Positions 30,747 to 41,416 of a DNA stretch of 64,000 bases are shown here, in pieces. Position numbers and translations under genes: made by a program. Origin of the DNA: Discostella pseudostelligera (lineage: Eukaryota > Bacillariophyta > Thalassiosirophyceae > Thalassiosirales > Thalassiosiraceae). The notes under the pieces were generated by a model that saw only the letters and a program-made list of their open reading frames with translations, searched no databases and had not been told where the DNA came from. Each line of letters begins with the position of its first letter. Position 1 is the stretch's first letter. Where the stretch lies: assembly GCA_036940085.1 (NCBI GenBank), contig JALLBK010000052.1, positions 42,075 through 106,074 of the forward strand, written 5' to 3'.

Positions 30747-33216
30747 TCATTCGTTCTTTTGTGGTTTAAACCCAAGTGACTTAAATAATGCCATCTCTTT
30801 TGCCAAAACTCCATCTTCGGGGTCGTAAACGAAGCTTAATCTCTTCTTTAGCTCATCTGACAAGTACCGTCCAGTGCCCTTAACCTCAACTAGATATGGT
30901 GCAGAGGCGGAAATGAAGTCGAACTCAGGATCCAAAGCTTTCCCCACTCCATCCATCTGAGATAATGCCCGTGCCACAAAGGCATATTCAGATTTCAGTG
31001 TAAAATATCCCATGACTTCCGTATCCTTCACATCATCTGTGGTAGACTGCTTTGTAATGGCTATTTGTCCCGACGCTTCCAATCTCATCTCCAATAAATT
31101 GCTATCATTATCCTGAGTTGGTCGCTGGTCATTTCGGCTGTACCGAGGACTAATTCGTTTCTTCCTCTTCTTCACCTTTAGCTTCCCAGTATCGTAGTTC
31201 TGCTGACACTTTGCTTGGACCTTTTCCAAGTCAGCATTTTCTTTGAGCACGCCCATCCGCGAAAAGGCCGCCACAGATTTTTTGGCATCTAAATCAATGA
31301 TGGACTCAATCTATTTGGCAGGCAATCGGTATCAATTTTGAGAAAGTTCTGCAAATGCAGTTTAGCACTGCAACACGTGGGTGCACTTACTACTTCCAGT
31401 ATGCCATACGCTTGGTCATGAGATAGTGAGCATGCTTGTCCAAAATCATAAAATACCATCCGAGGTAGACGTCCATCGTCAAATACCTCTATGCCCAAAT
31501 TACCCGGGTGTGGGTCCGTCGAAAAGAATTTGTGGGTGCAAAACTGCCGAAGGTAGGCGCGAGCCAGCGCCTCAGCGAGATATTCGCGGTCCTCATCGGT
31601 TACTGCAGCCTCCTTTAACTTTTCGTGGTTGGTTACTTTGATACTGTGGAAGGTTGCAATGTCAATAAGGTTACTAGAAACTAACGCACACAATCCACTA
31701 CTAGTTCACCACTGATCACTCACCTGGGCACATATTCCATCACTAGAAACTTCTCTGAACTCAAATCAACGTAAGTATGCGGAGTCCTCATCCATTCCGC
31801 TGCACTTGGCAACTTGTTCCCATCAACAGCCTTGGCTGTGCTCTCGATAGGTACTCCGCCGAGGCCGATACCAAAATCACGAGCAAATCGAATTGCATTC
31901 TCCGCCTCATCACGATAGTCGATCTCGCGATACAATATCGTCTCGGCATCTCTAAAAATTCCTTCCCAACTTTGTTCTATTCCGCCTACCTGACCAGCCG
32001 AACCAAGGGAGTCAGCAATCTTTGCAATCTTCTTCATCAATGACAGATCTTTATCATATATGTCACGCAGCCGTGCTCGTTGGATTTTGATGGCAACATG
32101 TTCATTGGTACTGCGTAATCGTGCCTTATGAACCTGACCCAAAGAAGCCGCAGCCAATGGAACATCGTCAAAATCAGTGAATACTTCATGAAATCCAATC
32201 TCTCCACCAGGACAGGCTTCATACAATAGCTCCCAAGCCTCCCTTCCCGATTTGGCAGGGACGCGGTCTTGCAACTTTTCCATGGCAGTTATCCATTCCT
32301 CCGGAAAGAGATTTTCACGACACGATAAAATCTGACCAATTTTGATGTACAGTGGTCCAAGACGGAGAAGACCATCGGCAAATAGTTGCCCACCCCGTTT
32401 GCGTAGTCGATGAGCCCTCGATAATTCATACTCGTTCTTGTCACTGTAAACAACATACTCATCACCTTTTTTCGACTTTCCTGTTGCTTTTTCAATAATG
32501 CTCGGTAGTATCGCGTAGGGGACCAATCTCATAAGTAGCAATGTCAATGCCATTCCACGCGCGGAGGGATTATCAGCATACCGTCCCCATTCCGAGGTCG
32601 GATCAATCTTTTGTCTACGATGGGCCTTGATGGTTTCGATAATATTTATAAATGCCAAGATTGCAACACCCGTAGTAATAACTAGTTTGAGCTTTCTCTT
32701 GTTCAATTTGCGTAGTGGGGTGATTGTGTTATGTGAAATGGATTGAAGCGCGTTGAGAATTCTCCGCCTACCAATGGCCAAAGCAGAAGATGGCGCAGAA
32801 GAAGATGATGCCCATGCAATATTAGGACCTAGTACTATTCTCCATAGGATCATTGGAAGTATTTGGAATATCGATGGCAATCTTCTATCGGAGGGAGGGC
32901 GTCGAGCAAACAGCGACGCAGTATTGTTTGGTGCACAAGTTGTGATGTCGCATTTTGTTCGCATCATGGGCCAAATCTTGCTCGAAATTTTCTGCCGCAC
33001 TCCCATCCTTTGCAGTTGAACATCGTCATTGTTATTGATGCTAAGCGTCAAGTGCCTCATGCTTGCGAGTGATTGGGAAGAAACCGGCAGAGACCTTCGC
33101 CATGTCGACGGTGGCAATGGCAATGGGTGGGAAGGTGCCAACCCCGTCGACACGCCGCAGCACACTGCGAGCACGAGCAGAGACGATAAAAGCATTCTCG
33201 ATGCCTGAAGGAACAT
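30747..33216 (-). CDS. ABC1/ADCK/UbiB-family atypical kinase, probably organellar
   Basis: Three exons: 31724-33216, 31391-31673 and 30747-31310; 779 residues from the ATG at 33216. The first intron is only 50 bp (GTGAGT...CTAG); the second is 80 bp (GTAAGT...ATAG). The ABC1 kinase core is complete: 'LGPLYIKIGQILSCRENLFP' (KxGQ motif), 'LAAASLGQVHKA' (Ala-rich loop), 'HVAIKIQR' (Lys), 'KFLVMEYVP', 'DPHPGN' (catalytic loop) and 'FYDFGQ' (metal-binding DFG). Members act as atypical ATPases or kinases in ubiquinone or plastoquinone/tocopherol metabolism. The N-terminus is a clear signal peptide followed by 'VSTGLAPSHP', close to a diatom plastid-import context, so a plastid ABC1K is more likely than mitochondrial COQ8. 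The C-terminal ~200 residues are lineage-specific. Confidence 0.92.
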
Positions 33217-33638
33217 TGCTATCACTGATTGGTACTACTGCAGGAGAGAGACACCGTTACGAACGACCATGGACAATGGACAATAGCTATCTACGATCCT
33301 GCCATTACCATTACGGAGAAAGACGGAGAAGCAGCGACGGTCTTTGGCCGGGCGGCGTCCAGACGGAGATGAACCTCTTCCACACGTGTCATGAAGTCTT
33401 TCACACGTGTGTTCCACGTGCGCACGTCGAGTGACGTCATCCACTTACTGCTTCCGCTTGGAACTTCAAGATCGCATGACAGACGACGTTTCGTGCTTGC
33501 CCCCTTTTTCTCCCATCCAAACCGAAAGGGCACACACACAAAAAATTACGGAACACGGAACCATGGCGGCGGCACCGACGGCAGTATCTATCATTCCCCT
33601 TCACACCGTAGCACAAACTCTTCTAGCAATTGATCCAT
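33217..33638. promoter_or_regulatory. Shared divergent promoter with CACGTG and TGACGTCA boxes
   Basis: A 420-bp region between the kinase gene (minus) and PAN3 (plus). Between 33382 and 33439 it holds ACACGTGT (33382), the 10-bp palindrome CACACGTGTG (33402-33411), a G-box CACGTG (33415-33420) and a perfect CRE palindrome TGACGTCA (33432-33439). These are classic bHLH and bZIP targets; TGACGT elements act in CO2/cAMP control in diatoms. Occupancy is inference. Confidence 0.5.
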
Positions 33639-35684
33639 ATGGACGACATTATCACTGACAATCTCGGTGGGCTATCGCTGAACGCAAAAGAATGGCGGCC
33701 GGGCCAGGGGTTTGCACCGACCCCCAAGGCCAAGGTGCCGTCGTCGGCGGCGTCTACTGCGGGCAGTTTCTCTACGTCGGTGGACGCGGCAACAGCATCG
33801 AGACAAGTTAGTGCCGGGAGCGCAGTGAGTGGCAAAAGCGGTAGTAGCGGTGGGGGTTGGATTAATGCCACTGTGTCAGGACAGTCGTCTTGGGGAGGTA
33901 CGAAGTCGCTGCTTCAAACTGCTTGATTCTCTTGAATGAGATTCTAACATTCTATGCTTCTAACAACCTGCAGCAGAGGCATCATCCCAAGCCATTGATG
34001 TAAATGGCACTCACTTTTTCGGAAATTCTGCATCCACCTCATGGGAGTCTTCTCGCAATATTCATCATCCTTCCGCTGGACAAGTTGGCATCGGCGAAAA
34101 CACTACCGCCCACACCCAAACTACATTTCCCTCCCAGCATCATCCGCAAAATAGGAATACTCACCGTTCAACTTTGGCCAACACGCTTTCTCTACCTGTA
34201 GAGGAGTATCATCACTATCGTGAACTATCCCTCCAGTCAGCACGTGAAATGGACCCGAATGATCCGAGACACAATGCCGTACCCCCTACATTTTGTCGAG
34301 CCTACTGTTTGGACAATCGCAATGAGAATGACAATAACAATACAATATCACAACAACGATCGTCGTTTGGGTATCCTACGTCGACCTTTCGAGTAACATC
34401 AACGACAGATGGAAATTTATATTGTTTACGGCGAATAGATTCGGTACGGTGTGTATCACACAAGATTGTCCAGACGGTGTTGCACCAATGGTTATCCAAT
34501 GCTTCATCTTCTCGACAGAGTGAACATGATGCGGCCACAGTGGAAGGAGGTGGGATAGGGTTTGATCATCCTGGCATCGTGCGATGGTACAAATGCTTTT
34601 TGAGTCAACGGGCTGTATTCTTCGTGCATCACTACCACGCTGGTTCCATGACACTGCACGAACGCTTCTTCAGCCACGGCCAAGGACAGGGTGGCGTGCC
34701 ACTGCCCGAATCATTGATCTGGAGCTGTGCCGTCCAACTCGTATCGGCAATACGTGCCGTTCATGGGAATAATTTAGCCGTGCGAACATTGCAATTGAAT
34801 CATATCTTGTGCACTCCCGAAAATAGCATGCCAATGTCCTCCTTTGGGATGTATGGATTGCCAAAACTTCGATTGAGAATCAACTGTGTTGGTATTATTG
34901 ACGTACTGGAATTCGAAGCAAGGAAAGGACTGGAAGAGCTCCAGATTGTCGACATGCGAGCGCTGGGATGTATCTTGCTCTCCATGACGACTGGGACGGA
35001 GATCAATGTCAATGATATCTTCAATCGGAACAACACCGCACAGCAGCAGGCACAGATATTGATGGAATACTTTCAATTTGTTCAGACGAATTACAGCCGA
35101 GAGATGTACATATTGATCCACTCCCTGTTGAACCCCAATGTGCCACCGAGTAATATTCGAACTCTTGCGGCAAGTTTGGCGATGCGCGCATTTGATGAAT
35201 TGGATGTAGCCTATGAATGCATTGATGAACGATATGGATCATTGATGGGGATTTATGAGTCTGGTAGGGCATTGAGATTGATGTTGAAATTGGCGTTTGT
35301 AAACGAGAGGCCGGAATTCGGTATTGATGCAAATTGGAGTGAGTCAGGAGATTGTTACATTCTGAAGCTGTTTCGAGACTTCGGTAAGTGTGTTGAACAA
35401 TGTGTAGATTCGAATTCAATTCCTGTTCAATTTTGTTTACGTTATTGCTTCGGCATGGTGCAGTTTTCCATCAAGCTGATGGTGCAGGCAGACCTGTCAT
35501 GGACCTCGGTCATGTCGTCTCGTCTCTCAACAAACTTGATGCTGCCGATGAAGAAAACATTGTCCTATCGTCTAGGGACGGGAAGAATGTACTTGTTGTG
35601 AGTTTTGCAGATGTTTCATGGTGCTTGGAGAAGGCGTATCAGGAACTATGTTCCAACTCAGTCCCCATCCCATCCATACAATGA
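33639..35684 (+). CDS. PAN3: PAN3, pseudokinase subunit of the PAN2-PAN3 poly(A) nuclease
   Basis: Three exons: 33639-33897, 33974-35383 and 35464-35684, with introns of 76 and 80 bp; 629 residues. The N-terminus is Ser/Gly-rich and disordered. A degenerate kinase domain follows: 'GNLYCLRRIDSVRC' in place of a normal ATP-lysine strand, 'DHPGIVRWYKCFLSQRAVFF' and 'IVDMRALGCILLSMTTG', without a proper HRD/DFG pair. The PAN3 C-terminal coiled coil and knob are unmistakable: 'GRALRLMLKLAFVNERPEF', 'WSESGDCYILKLFRDF' and, across the last intron, 'FHQADGAGRPVMDLGHVVSS', 'KNVLVVSFADVSWCLEKAY'. PAN3 binds poly(A) and recruits PAN2 for the first phase of mRNA deadenylation in the cytoplasm. Confidence 0.93.
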
Positions 35685-35996
35685 GATCGGATTTCGACTT
35701 GCACCAAACCTGATGGTTGTTGGACTCTTTTCGGTTATTGATCGCGTGGAGGGATGAGTTAGAAATGTAATAATACTTAAATCAAAAAGGAGATAATTGA
35801 ATAGTCTCACGTCCCTTTTGCTAGGATATTCTTCAGTGATCAAATGACCAGTGTCAACGTGCGTGCCAGAATAATCAACTGTGATATTACAATAAAGTTT
35901 ATTAGTATATATTAATTTCTGAGTCATCAGCGTTAAAAGGCAGAAGACTTGCAAGGCAGAATGTATCCAGGGGGGAGTGCATCATTGCATGTGCTA
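35685..35996. other. AT-rich intergenic stretch, convergent 3' ends
   Basis: A 312-bp region between the 3' ends of PAN3 and the F-box-like gene. It is AT-rich and has no supported gene, repeat or hairpin; probably the two 3' UTRs. Confidence 0.4.
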
Positions 35997-36701
35997 TTAT
36001 TCTAAACTGTAATAATCCATATAGGCAGCACGAAATGCTTGATCTTCATCAACCTCATCGTCTTCGCTAAAATAAGGATCATGAATATCACTATACCAGG
36101 TCTCAGCCTCACTTCGTATGAGTTCTCGGACATCATACTCTTCTTGAAAGAAGCAGGCTTTCCAGAAGTGAACTTGCTGCTGAGCTGCGGTGTTGGAAAA
36201 AGAACGCAGGGCCCTCATCTTAAACTTCGATATTTCCTCCCATTGACTAAAACAAATATCACGCCATAACTCGTTTGATGATGTTGCTTCGTTGAATCTT
36301 TTTGATACCATCGAAAGCCTGCCGATTGATCGAGGGAAAGTAGTAGATACGTCGATTCTCCCGACATTATAATTGTCTACTGCCATCATCTCATCGTCCA
36401 GCATGACAAAGTGAAGAATGTGGTCGAAAATCTCTGGCATGGCGAATACCTGCTCCGAAATCGATTTGTTGGCACCAGCTGCTTCTTCTTCTTTTTCTTC
36501 ATCTTCTTCTTCTTCTTCTTTGATCTTTGGTGCCCCAGTTTTCATATTTTCATAGATGCTTGAACATTCCACAGGGAAGTGATGGATTAGTGGAGCAGGA
36601 GGGCATATGCTCATAAGAAATATCGAAGGACAGATGAAGTCGATGATACTATGAGAACACTGGACATTGTCTGCCGCTGCCGCTGGCTCTCTCTCTTTCA
36701 T
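35997..36701 (-). CDS. F-box-like domain protein
   Basis: Single exon, 234 residues from the ATG at 36701 (later ATGs are possible). After an N-terminal third of unclear nature and an acidic Glu/Asp tract (~residues 65-80), there is an F-box-like helix set: 'AMPEIFDHILHFVML', then after an insert 'IGRLSMVSKRFNEATSSNEL' and 'WRDICFSQW'. F-box proteins usually link SKP1-cullin ubiquitin ligases to substrates; the substrate-binding part here would be the short C-terminal helical and acidic region. No WD40, LRR or kelch repeats are present. The F-box call is by pattern and is moderately sure. Confidence 0.65.
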   Translation of the reverse strand: MKEREPAAAADNVQCSHSIIDFICPSIFLMSICPPAPLIHHFPVECSSIYENMKTGAPKIKEEEEEDEEKEEEAAGANKSISEQVFAMPEIFDHILHFVMLDDEMMAVDNYNVGRIDVSTTFPRSIGRLSMVSKRFNEATSSNELWRDICFSQWEEISKFKMRALRSFSNTAAQQQVHFWKACFFQEEYDVRELIRSEAETWYSDIHDPYFSEDDEVDEDQAFRAAYMDYYSLE

Positions 36702-37111
36702 CGCATGGCAGTCGCCCAAATAACAATAACCAATCAACAACGCTCAAGAGTAGGCATACCTATTCATTTGTATTGGTTGCGTGGGCGGGACGGGTGGTGA
36801 ATGGAGATCTATCCTTGGTCAATGGTAAAGCAAAATCCAAAAGACTGAGTCTTCGCTGAATGAATGAGCGACTGTTTACGAATTTTTATGATATTGACTC
36901 CTACGCAGATTCGGCCACGTCAGCTCCGTCACTTCAAGCTCCAAGCTCCAAGCTCCATCCACCAATCACGCAAATCGACGTCAAGATGACGCCGTTGCCT
37001 CTCTATTGTAGAGATAAAGACAGAAGACGCCGTCGTATTAGCCACAAACAAAGCAGGCCGGGCGGCCGAGCATACCATAACCAATAACCACCGTACTAAC
37101 TACTATCCATC
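36702..37111. other. Divergent intergenic region
   Basis: A 410-bp region between the F-box-like gene (minus) and the SAM-repeat protein (plus). It contains three tandem copies of CAAGCTC at 36935-36957 and nothing else I can support. The small frame at 36860-37087 is not convincing. Confidence 0.4.
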
Positions 37112-40100
37112 ATGGGCGTCGGCCATTCATCGACCATCGTTATCATGATGGTGATGGTTGGTCGCCACGCCGTCGCTGCCTTCGGTTGTGCAATGATATG
37201 TAGTGGCGGCATCAATGGACTTGGCGGTGGACGGATATTGTTTAATGACCATGTTTGTTGGCGGACTGCACCTACGCCGACGCATCATCAACAACGGCAT
37301 ACGAATATCTCAGGACAGTGCCAATGCCCAAAGGCTAAATTGGCCATTGCAAACAGTGATGATAATTACGCACATGATGCAGCAATAGACGACGATGATG
37401 ACGACGATGTCGTCTTTGACGAAAGCTGGTCTAAACGATTTACCGTATCCACTCCCACTGCCGCTCGTTCAAGTTATGTTGCCCCTCCACCGGTGCAGAC
37501 ATCTCAACTAAAAGACGGGGCACCACAACCATCAGAAGTGGCGCCACCAGCACCAGAAGGTAGATATCCACTCATCGAATCATGGCTTCAATCTTACATC
37601 CCGACACTCTCCCCCGCTGACTATCAAACATATGCATCAATACTCGCCAATGATGGCTTCACTACAATTGAACAACTGAATTCCATCAATTCAAAGTCCT
37701 CGGGCAGAGTCGAGGATTTGTACTTTATGCAAAAAGACCATCGAAGGAGATTGATGGTAGAACTTGGCGTTTTGAGATCACGACGTAGTAGGGCAGTTGG
37801 TACTGCCCCGTCGACTGGGGGCGGAGCAATGAGGCCAACCGCTGTGCTACCGCAAAATCCTTGGCGCGCCAATCGGGGTGTTACCACGAGCATGGAGAGT
37901 CGACGAGAGCGACCACCACTGGATGAATCCATATCAATGTGGCTTGCGGAGCAGAGTCGGCTTGTGGAGGAGCGTGCAGGGGAGAATGCTGCTACTGCAT
38001 CTGCTGCAGCTGCTGATCCTACTGCAGTTACTACGATTGCACGAGGATCACTGCTAGAAGAGACAACTGGACAGAATGCTCTGAATTCGGAGAATGATAC
38101 TGCAGCCACTCAACGATGGGAAAGAAGCAATCATCCTTCATCTTCGTCATCAACTCTGGCGTCGGAGGGGGGAGCACTTGATGATTTATCTGCGAGATTT
38201 TCATCTTTAGATATTCGGGCAATGGAGGAGGGTTCCACCAGCGCTGAGCTTCAACGCCTCAGAGAATTGAGGGATGAATTCCAACGAATCCAAAATGCAT
38301 CATCTGCGGCGGCAACCGTGGAAGATGACGTTATTGTGGACGATTTAACTGCGCGATATTCTTCGTTGGAGATTAAGCCACTGGACGACGGCTCTGCCGC
38401 AAAGGAGAATCGAAGACTAAGAGAGTTGAAGGGAGCATTCCAACGAAGCGAAGGTGCATCATCTGTTGCGGCGGCTGTGGAAGACGATGTTATCTTGGAC
38501 GATTTAACTGCGCGATATTCTTTGTTAGAGATTAAGCCACTTGATGACGGATCTGCCGAAAAGGAGAATCGAAGACTAAGAGAGCTGAGGGATGCATTCC
38601 AAAGGAAAGTCGAGAAAGTTGAAGTCGACGATTCTTCATATGAGTACTACTCATCTACTGCCGATGACTTTGTAACGAGGTATGACTCTCTAGATACAAC
38701 AGTGGCGTTGAACAAGGATGGCACTGCAAATAAAGAGGCACGTCGTTTGGAGGAAATTAAGAAGGCGTTCCTCTCTAGGAAGGCAAAGTTCAAAACTGAT
38801 ATACTTGAAGCGGAGGAACCATTGCGTTTGGATCTGCTGAAGAGGCCGTCGACAGAGGAAACAGCCATCGAACGTAAGGAGCGGATACGCATGAAAGATA
38901 TCCAAAGAATAGCTCGCCGAGTAGCAGAACAGAAGGTAGAGAGTGCGTTTCGGCCTCCTCCGAAACAGCAGCATCAAAGTCGTACGAAGGTAACAAGAGA
39001 CTCATCCAAACTTGTCGACGGTAAAGATGAAATCGACAGAAGCAGCACTTTAATTATGAAAAAATTCAAAACCAATGGAGAAAGGCGATTGGAAGCATTG
39101 CAGAGGAACTTCATCAAGGGAAAAAGCAATTATGTTCGGATCGTACCCACGAACGCAACGATGCGCTCTCCGTTATCAGTAACCCCGTCCTCGAACAGGA
39201 GTGGTAGGGTTCGCTACTCAGACACCGTCACTCGAACCGCTAGAGAAGAGGCTATACTTGCGGAGATGAAGGCGATTCTGGCTGAGATGACTCAAAAGAA
39301 AGGTCGAGGAACACTGAACAGTCAAGGAGTGAATGTTTCCGCTCGTCGGTCTTCAGACGACAAGGAAAACGAAAAAGGTGCCAATGAACGAGATAAGGAG
39401 TGCGAGATAGACGACGAGGAGTGTTGGGATATAACACGCAGTCCAAACTTTTACGCACGGAAGTCTCGGTCTTTGGCGACGACTCTTCCTCCGATCAATA
39501 CACAAATGGATATTACAACTCATGCTGCGGGACAAAATACTGCAATAGATACAGCTGAGTTCTTGTCATCGACTGATGATCTGATCAAAGCTGGCTCAAA
39601 ACTGTTAACTGAACCCCAGGAGTTTGAGCGAGAATGGTTGTCGACGACACTCCTGCAAGCTACGCCGATGCAACAAGGGAAACTAGCAGTGGAAGTGCAG
39701 CGCACCCATCTCGATTCCTCAGATGAAGCATCTCAATCAGCCAATGCGTCTTCATTGTCGGGAACAAATTTACCCCAGGAGGTAATGGAAGACTTTGATG
39801 AAGCAGTGGTAGACGATTTAAGACACGAAGGAGAAGTCAATATTCCGGTCTCAACAACCTTTTCTCCGACCGCCCAGCACGTTGGGGAAGGTATGCCAAA
39901 TGTGTTGACTGAGGACTTGAAACGTGAACGTCCGTTGAGGGAGTCACCATTGATATCAGATTCATCCATAGGGACAGTTCTGAAGATTACAACTGACGAT
40001 AAATTGGAGGCTACCGATAAGCATGACAAGCGAGCGTCTGTTTTGCATCAACAGACACCATCAGATGGACAAGAGAATAGAGCGCTCGATATGGAACCTA

Positions 40101-41104
40101 CACCAGAAGGTCCTGCGATCAAGTCGCAAATTCGAACGCATCCTGCACCAGCATCACTCTCTGATAATGATGCTCTGCTCGATGTCACGTCGCATTTTCC
40201 TGAGACCCGACCATTCATGACAGTGCGGACGAGGCGACAAGAATTGAGGTTTAATACATCAAGTCGGAAAGCAGCTGAGATAAAATACTCGAATGATCTT
40301 GATTCCTACATCAAACAAGTCAATAGTGATACAAAGAAGGAAGTCTTCCAGAATATTGCAAGTAGATTCTCAACCGATCGTGCTTCGTTTTTGGCTTTTC
40401 CACCACGGAGAGTTTTGAAGTCGGCACCGACTACGAGAGATCGTTCCTACCCAAATCCACCGAGAACGCCTTCATCTGATTCATCTTCTTTAATGAATGT
40501 GTCTCAAGTTATTACATCGGGTCAACAGTTCCTCGACAAACGCCGCCCGTTCCAACCGAATTTAGACATGGTATCATCGAACACGAGTGGTTCGAGTTTT
40601 AAGCGTACCAACGACCTTCATCCTGAGGAGAAGAACATGCAACGGGAATTCTTTGATATATGTACTCGCCCGTTGCCTAGTGTGGATGAAATGGCGATGA
40701 CTAAAGCAAGCAGAATATTGGCGATAGCCCCTACATCAAGGCATAATCCTATTTCAAGACTTGAACGTTCATCGTCTATCGTCAGAGATGCAAGTAATAT
40801 GGAAGTAGGGAGTCCTAACGATGCAATCACACACCCGACGTCCATCGATATTGATGGAAGTATTCAATCGGGCGAAGAACAAGTAATGCACTGGCTCTTG
40901 ACTCATTTACCGAATCTCCCAGAGGAAGATGCTATCTTCTACTTTAATTCTTTGATGAAAGATGGATTCGATTGCAATGGAAGTCTCAATGAGATTTTGG
41001 CGGAAGACTTGCATTTCATGAAAATGGAACATCAATTAGCACTGCTCCGCAGTCTTAGGACGTCGAATGAATTCACCGACTGTGATGAAAACAGAGTGGA
41101 TTGA
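37112..41104 (+). CDS. Large SAM-like/repeat protein with plastid-type presequence
   Basis: One uninterrupted exon of 1,330 residues. The N-terminus is a hydrophobic signal (STIVIMMVMVG) followed by 'AVAAFGCAM', matching the diatom plastid-import context (cleavage before F). A SAM-like helical domain lies at ~152-222 ('LIESWLQSYIPTLSPADYQT' ... 'LMVELGVLR') and a second, similar one at ~1255-1315 ('VMHWLLTHLPNLPEEDAIFY' ... 'QLALLRSL'). Between them residues ~357-565 hold four tandem 53-55-residue repeats with the core 'DDLTARYSSLEIKPLDDGS' followed by 'RRLRELRDAFQR'; the remainder is polar and probably disordered. I do not recognise a named family. Paired terminal SAM-like domains suggest a scaffold that polymerises or binds partners, perhaps in the plastid; that is inference. 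Confidence 0.8.
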   Translation: MGVGHSSTIVIMMVMVGRHAVAAFGCAMICSGGINGLGGGRILFNDHVCWRTAPTPTHHQQRHTNISGQCQCPKAKLAIANSDDNYAHDAAIDDDDDDDVVFDESWSKRFTVSTPTAARSSYVAPPPVQTSQLKDGAPQPSEVAPPAPEGRYPLIESWLQSYIPTLSPADYQTYASILANDGFTTIEQLNSINSKSSGRVEDLYFMQKDHRRRLMVELGVLRSRRSRAVGTAPSTGGGAMRPTAVLPQNPWRANRGVTTSMESRRERPPLDESISMWLAEQSRLVEERAGENAATASAAAADPTAVTTIARGSLLEETTGQNALNSENDTAATQRWERSNHPSSSSSTLASEGGALDDLSARFSSLDIRAMEEGSTSAELQRLRELRDEFQRIQNASSAAATVEDDVIVDDLTARYSSLEIKPLDDGSAAKENRRLRELKGAFQRSEGASSVAAAVEDDVILDDLTARYSLLEIKPLDDGSAEKENRRLRELRDAFQRKVEKVEVDDSSYEYYSSTADDFVTRYDSLDTTVALNKDGTANKEARRLEEIKKAFLSRKAKFKTDILEAEEPLRLDLLKRPSTEETAIERKERIRMKDIQRIARRVAEQKVESAFRPPPKQQHQSRTKVTRDSSKLVDGKDEIDRSSTLIMKKFKTNGERRLEALQRNFIKGKSNYVRIVPTNATMRSPLSVTPSSNRSGRVRYSDTVTRTAREEAILAEMKAILAEMTQKKGRGTLNSQGVNVSARRSSDDKENEKGANERDKECEIDDEECWDITRSPNFYARKSRSLATTLPPINTQMDITTHAAGQNTAIDTAEFLSSTDDLIKAGSKLLTEPQEFEREWLSTTLLQATPMQQGKLAVEVQRTHLDSSDEASQSANASSLSGTNLPQEVMEDFDEAVVDDLRHEGEVNIPVSTTFSPTAQHVGEGMPNVLTEDLKRERPLRESPLISDSSIGTVLKITTDDKLEATDKHDKRASVLHQQTPSDGQENRALDMEPTPEGPAIKSQIRTHPAPASLSDNDALLDVTSHFPETRPFMTVRTRRQELRFNTSSRKAAEIKYSNDLDSYIKQVNSDTKKEVFQNIASRFSTDRASFLAFPPRRVLKSAPTTRDRSYPNPPRTPSSDSSSLMNVSQVITSGQQFLDKRRPFQPNLDMVSSNTSGSSFKRTNDLHPEEKNMQREFFDICTRPLPSVDEMAMTKASRILAIAPTSRHNPISRLERSSSIVRDASNMEVGSPNDAITHPTSIDIDGSIQSGEEQVMHWLLTHLPNLPEEDAIFYFNSLMKDGFDCNGSLNEILAEDLHFMKMEHQLALLRSLRTSNEFTDCDENRVD
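38180..38827 (+). repeat. Four tandem coding repeats of 159-165 bp in the SAM-like protein
   Basis: Units begin at about 38180, 38339, 38498 and 38663 (spacing 159, 159 and 165 bp). Units 2 and 3 are the most alike at DNA level, suggesting recent expansion; units 1 and 4 are diverged. Each encodes an acidic 'DDLTARYSSL' strand and a charged helix. Confidence 0.85.
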
Positions 41105-41416
41105 CGGTGATCAAGAAGCCGCTTCTGACTCTATGACGCCGACGGTTGCAGCGTTGCCATAATCAGGGTTTCTTTATTTTGTGTTTTCATATTATTCTCA
41201 ACTACACAATGTCATAAGATATACGGTAAATTGCATCATGCACACACTCGCTAGGGACAAATGCTGTCGTTGATTTGAATAGTAACGTATTCGGTTGAAT
41301 ATTGCGAGGAAGATAGGGATTTGTAGGAGCAAAAATACTCTGGAGGAATTGACGTTTCGAAAGTTTAAGATCTTCTTCTACACACACGGCTCTTCATCAG
41401 CAGGATTGCGCAAGAG
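41105..41416. other. Convergent intergenic stretch
   Basis: A 312-bp region between the 3' ends of the SAM-like gene and the ShK-TPR-J gene. No gene or clear structure seen. Confidence 0.4.
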
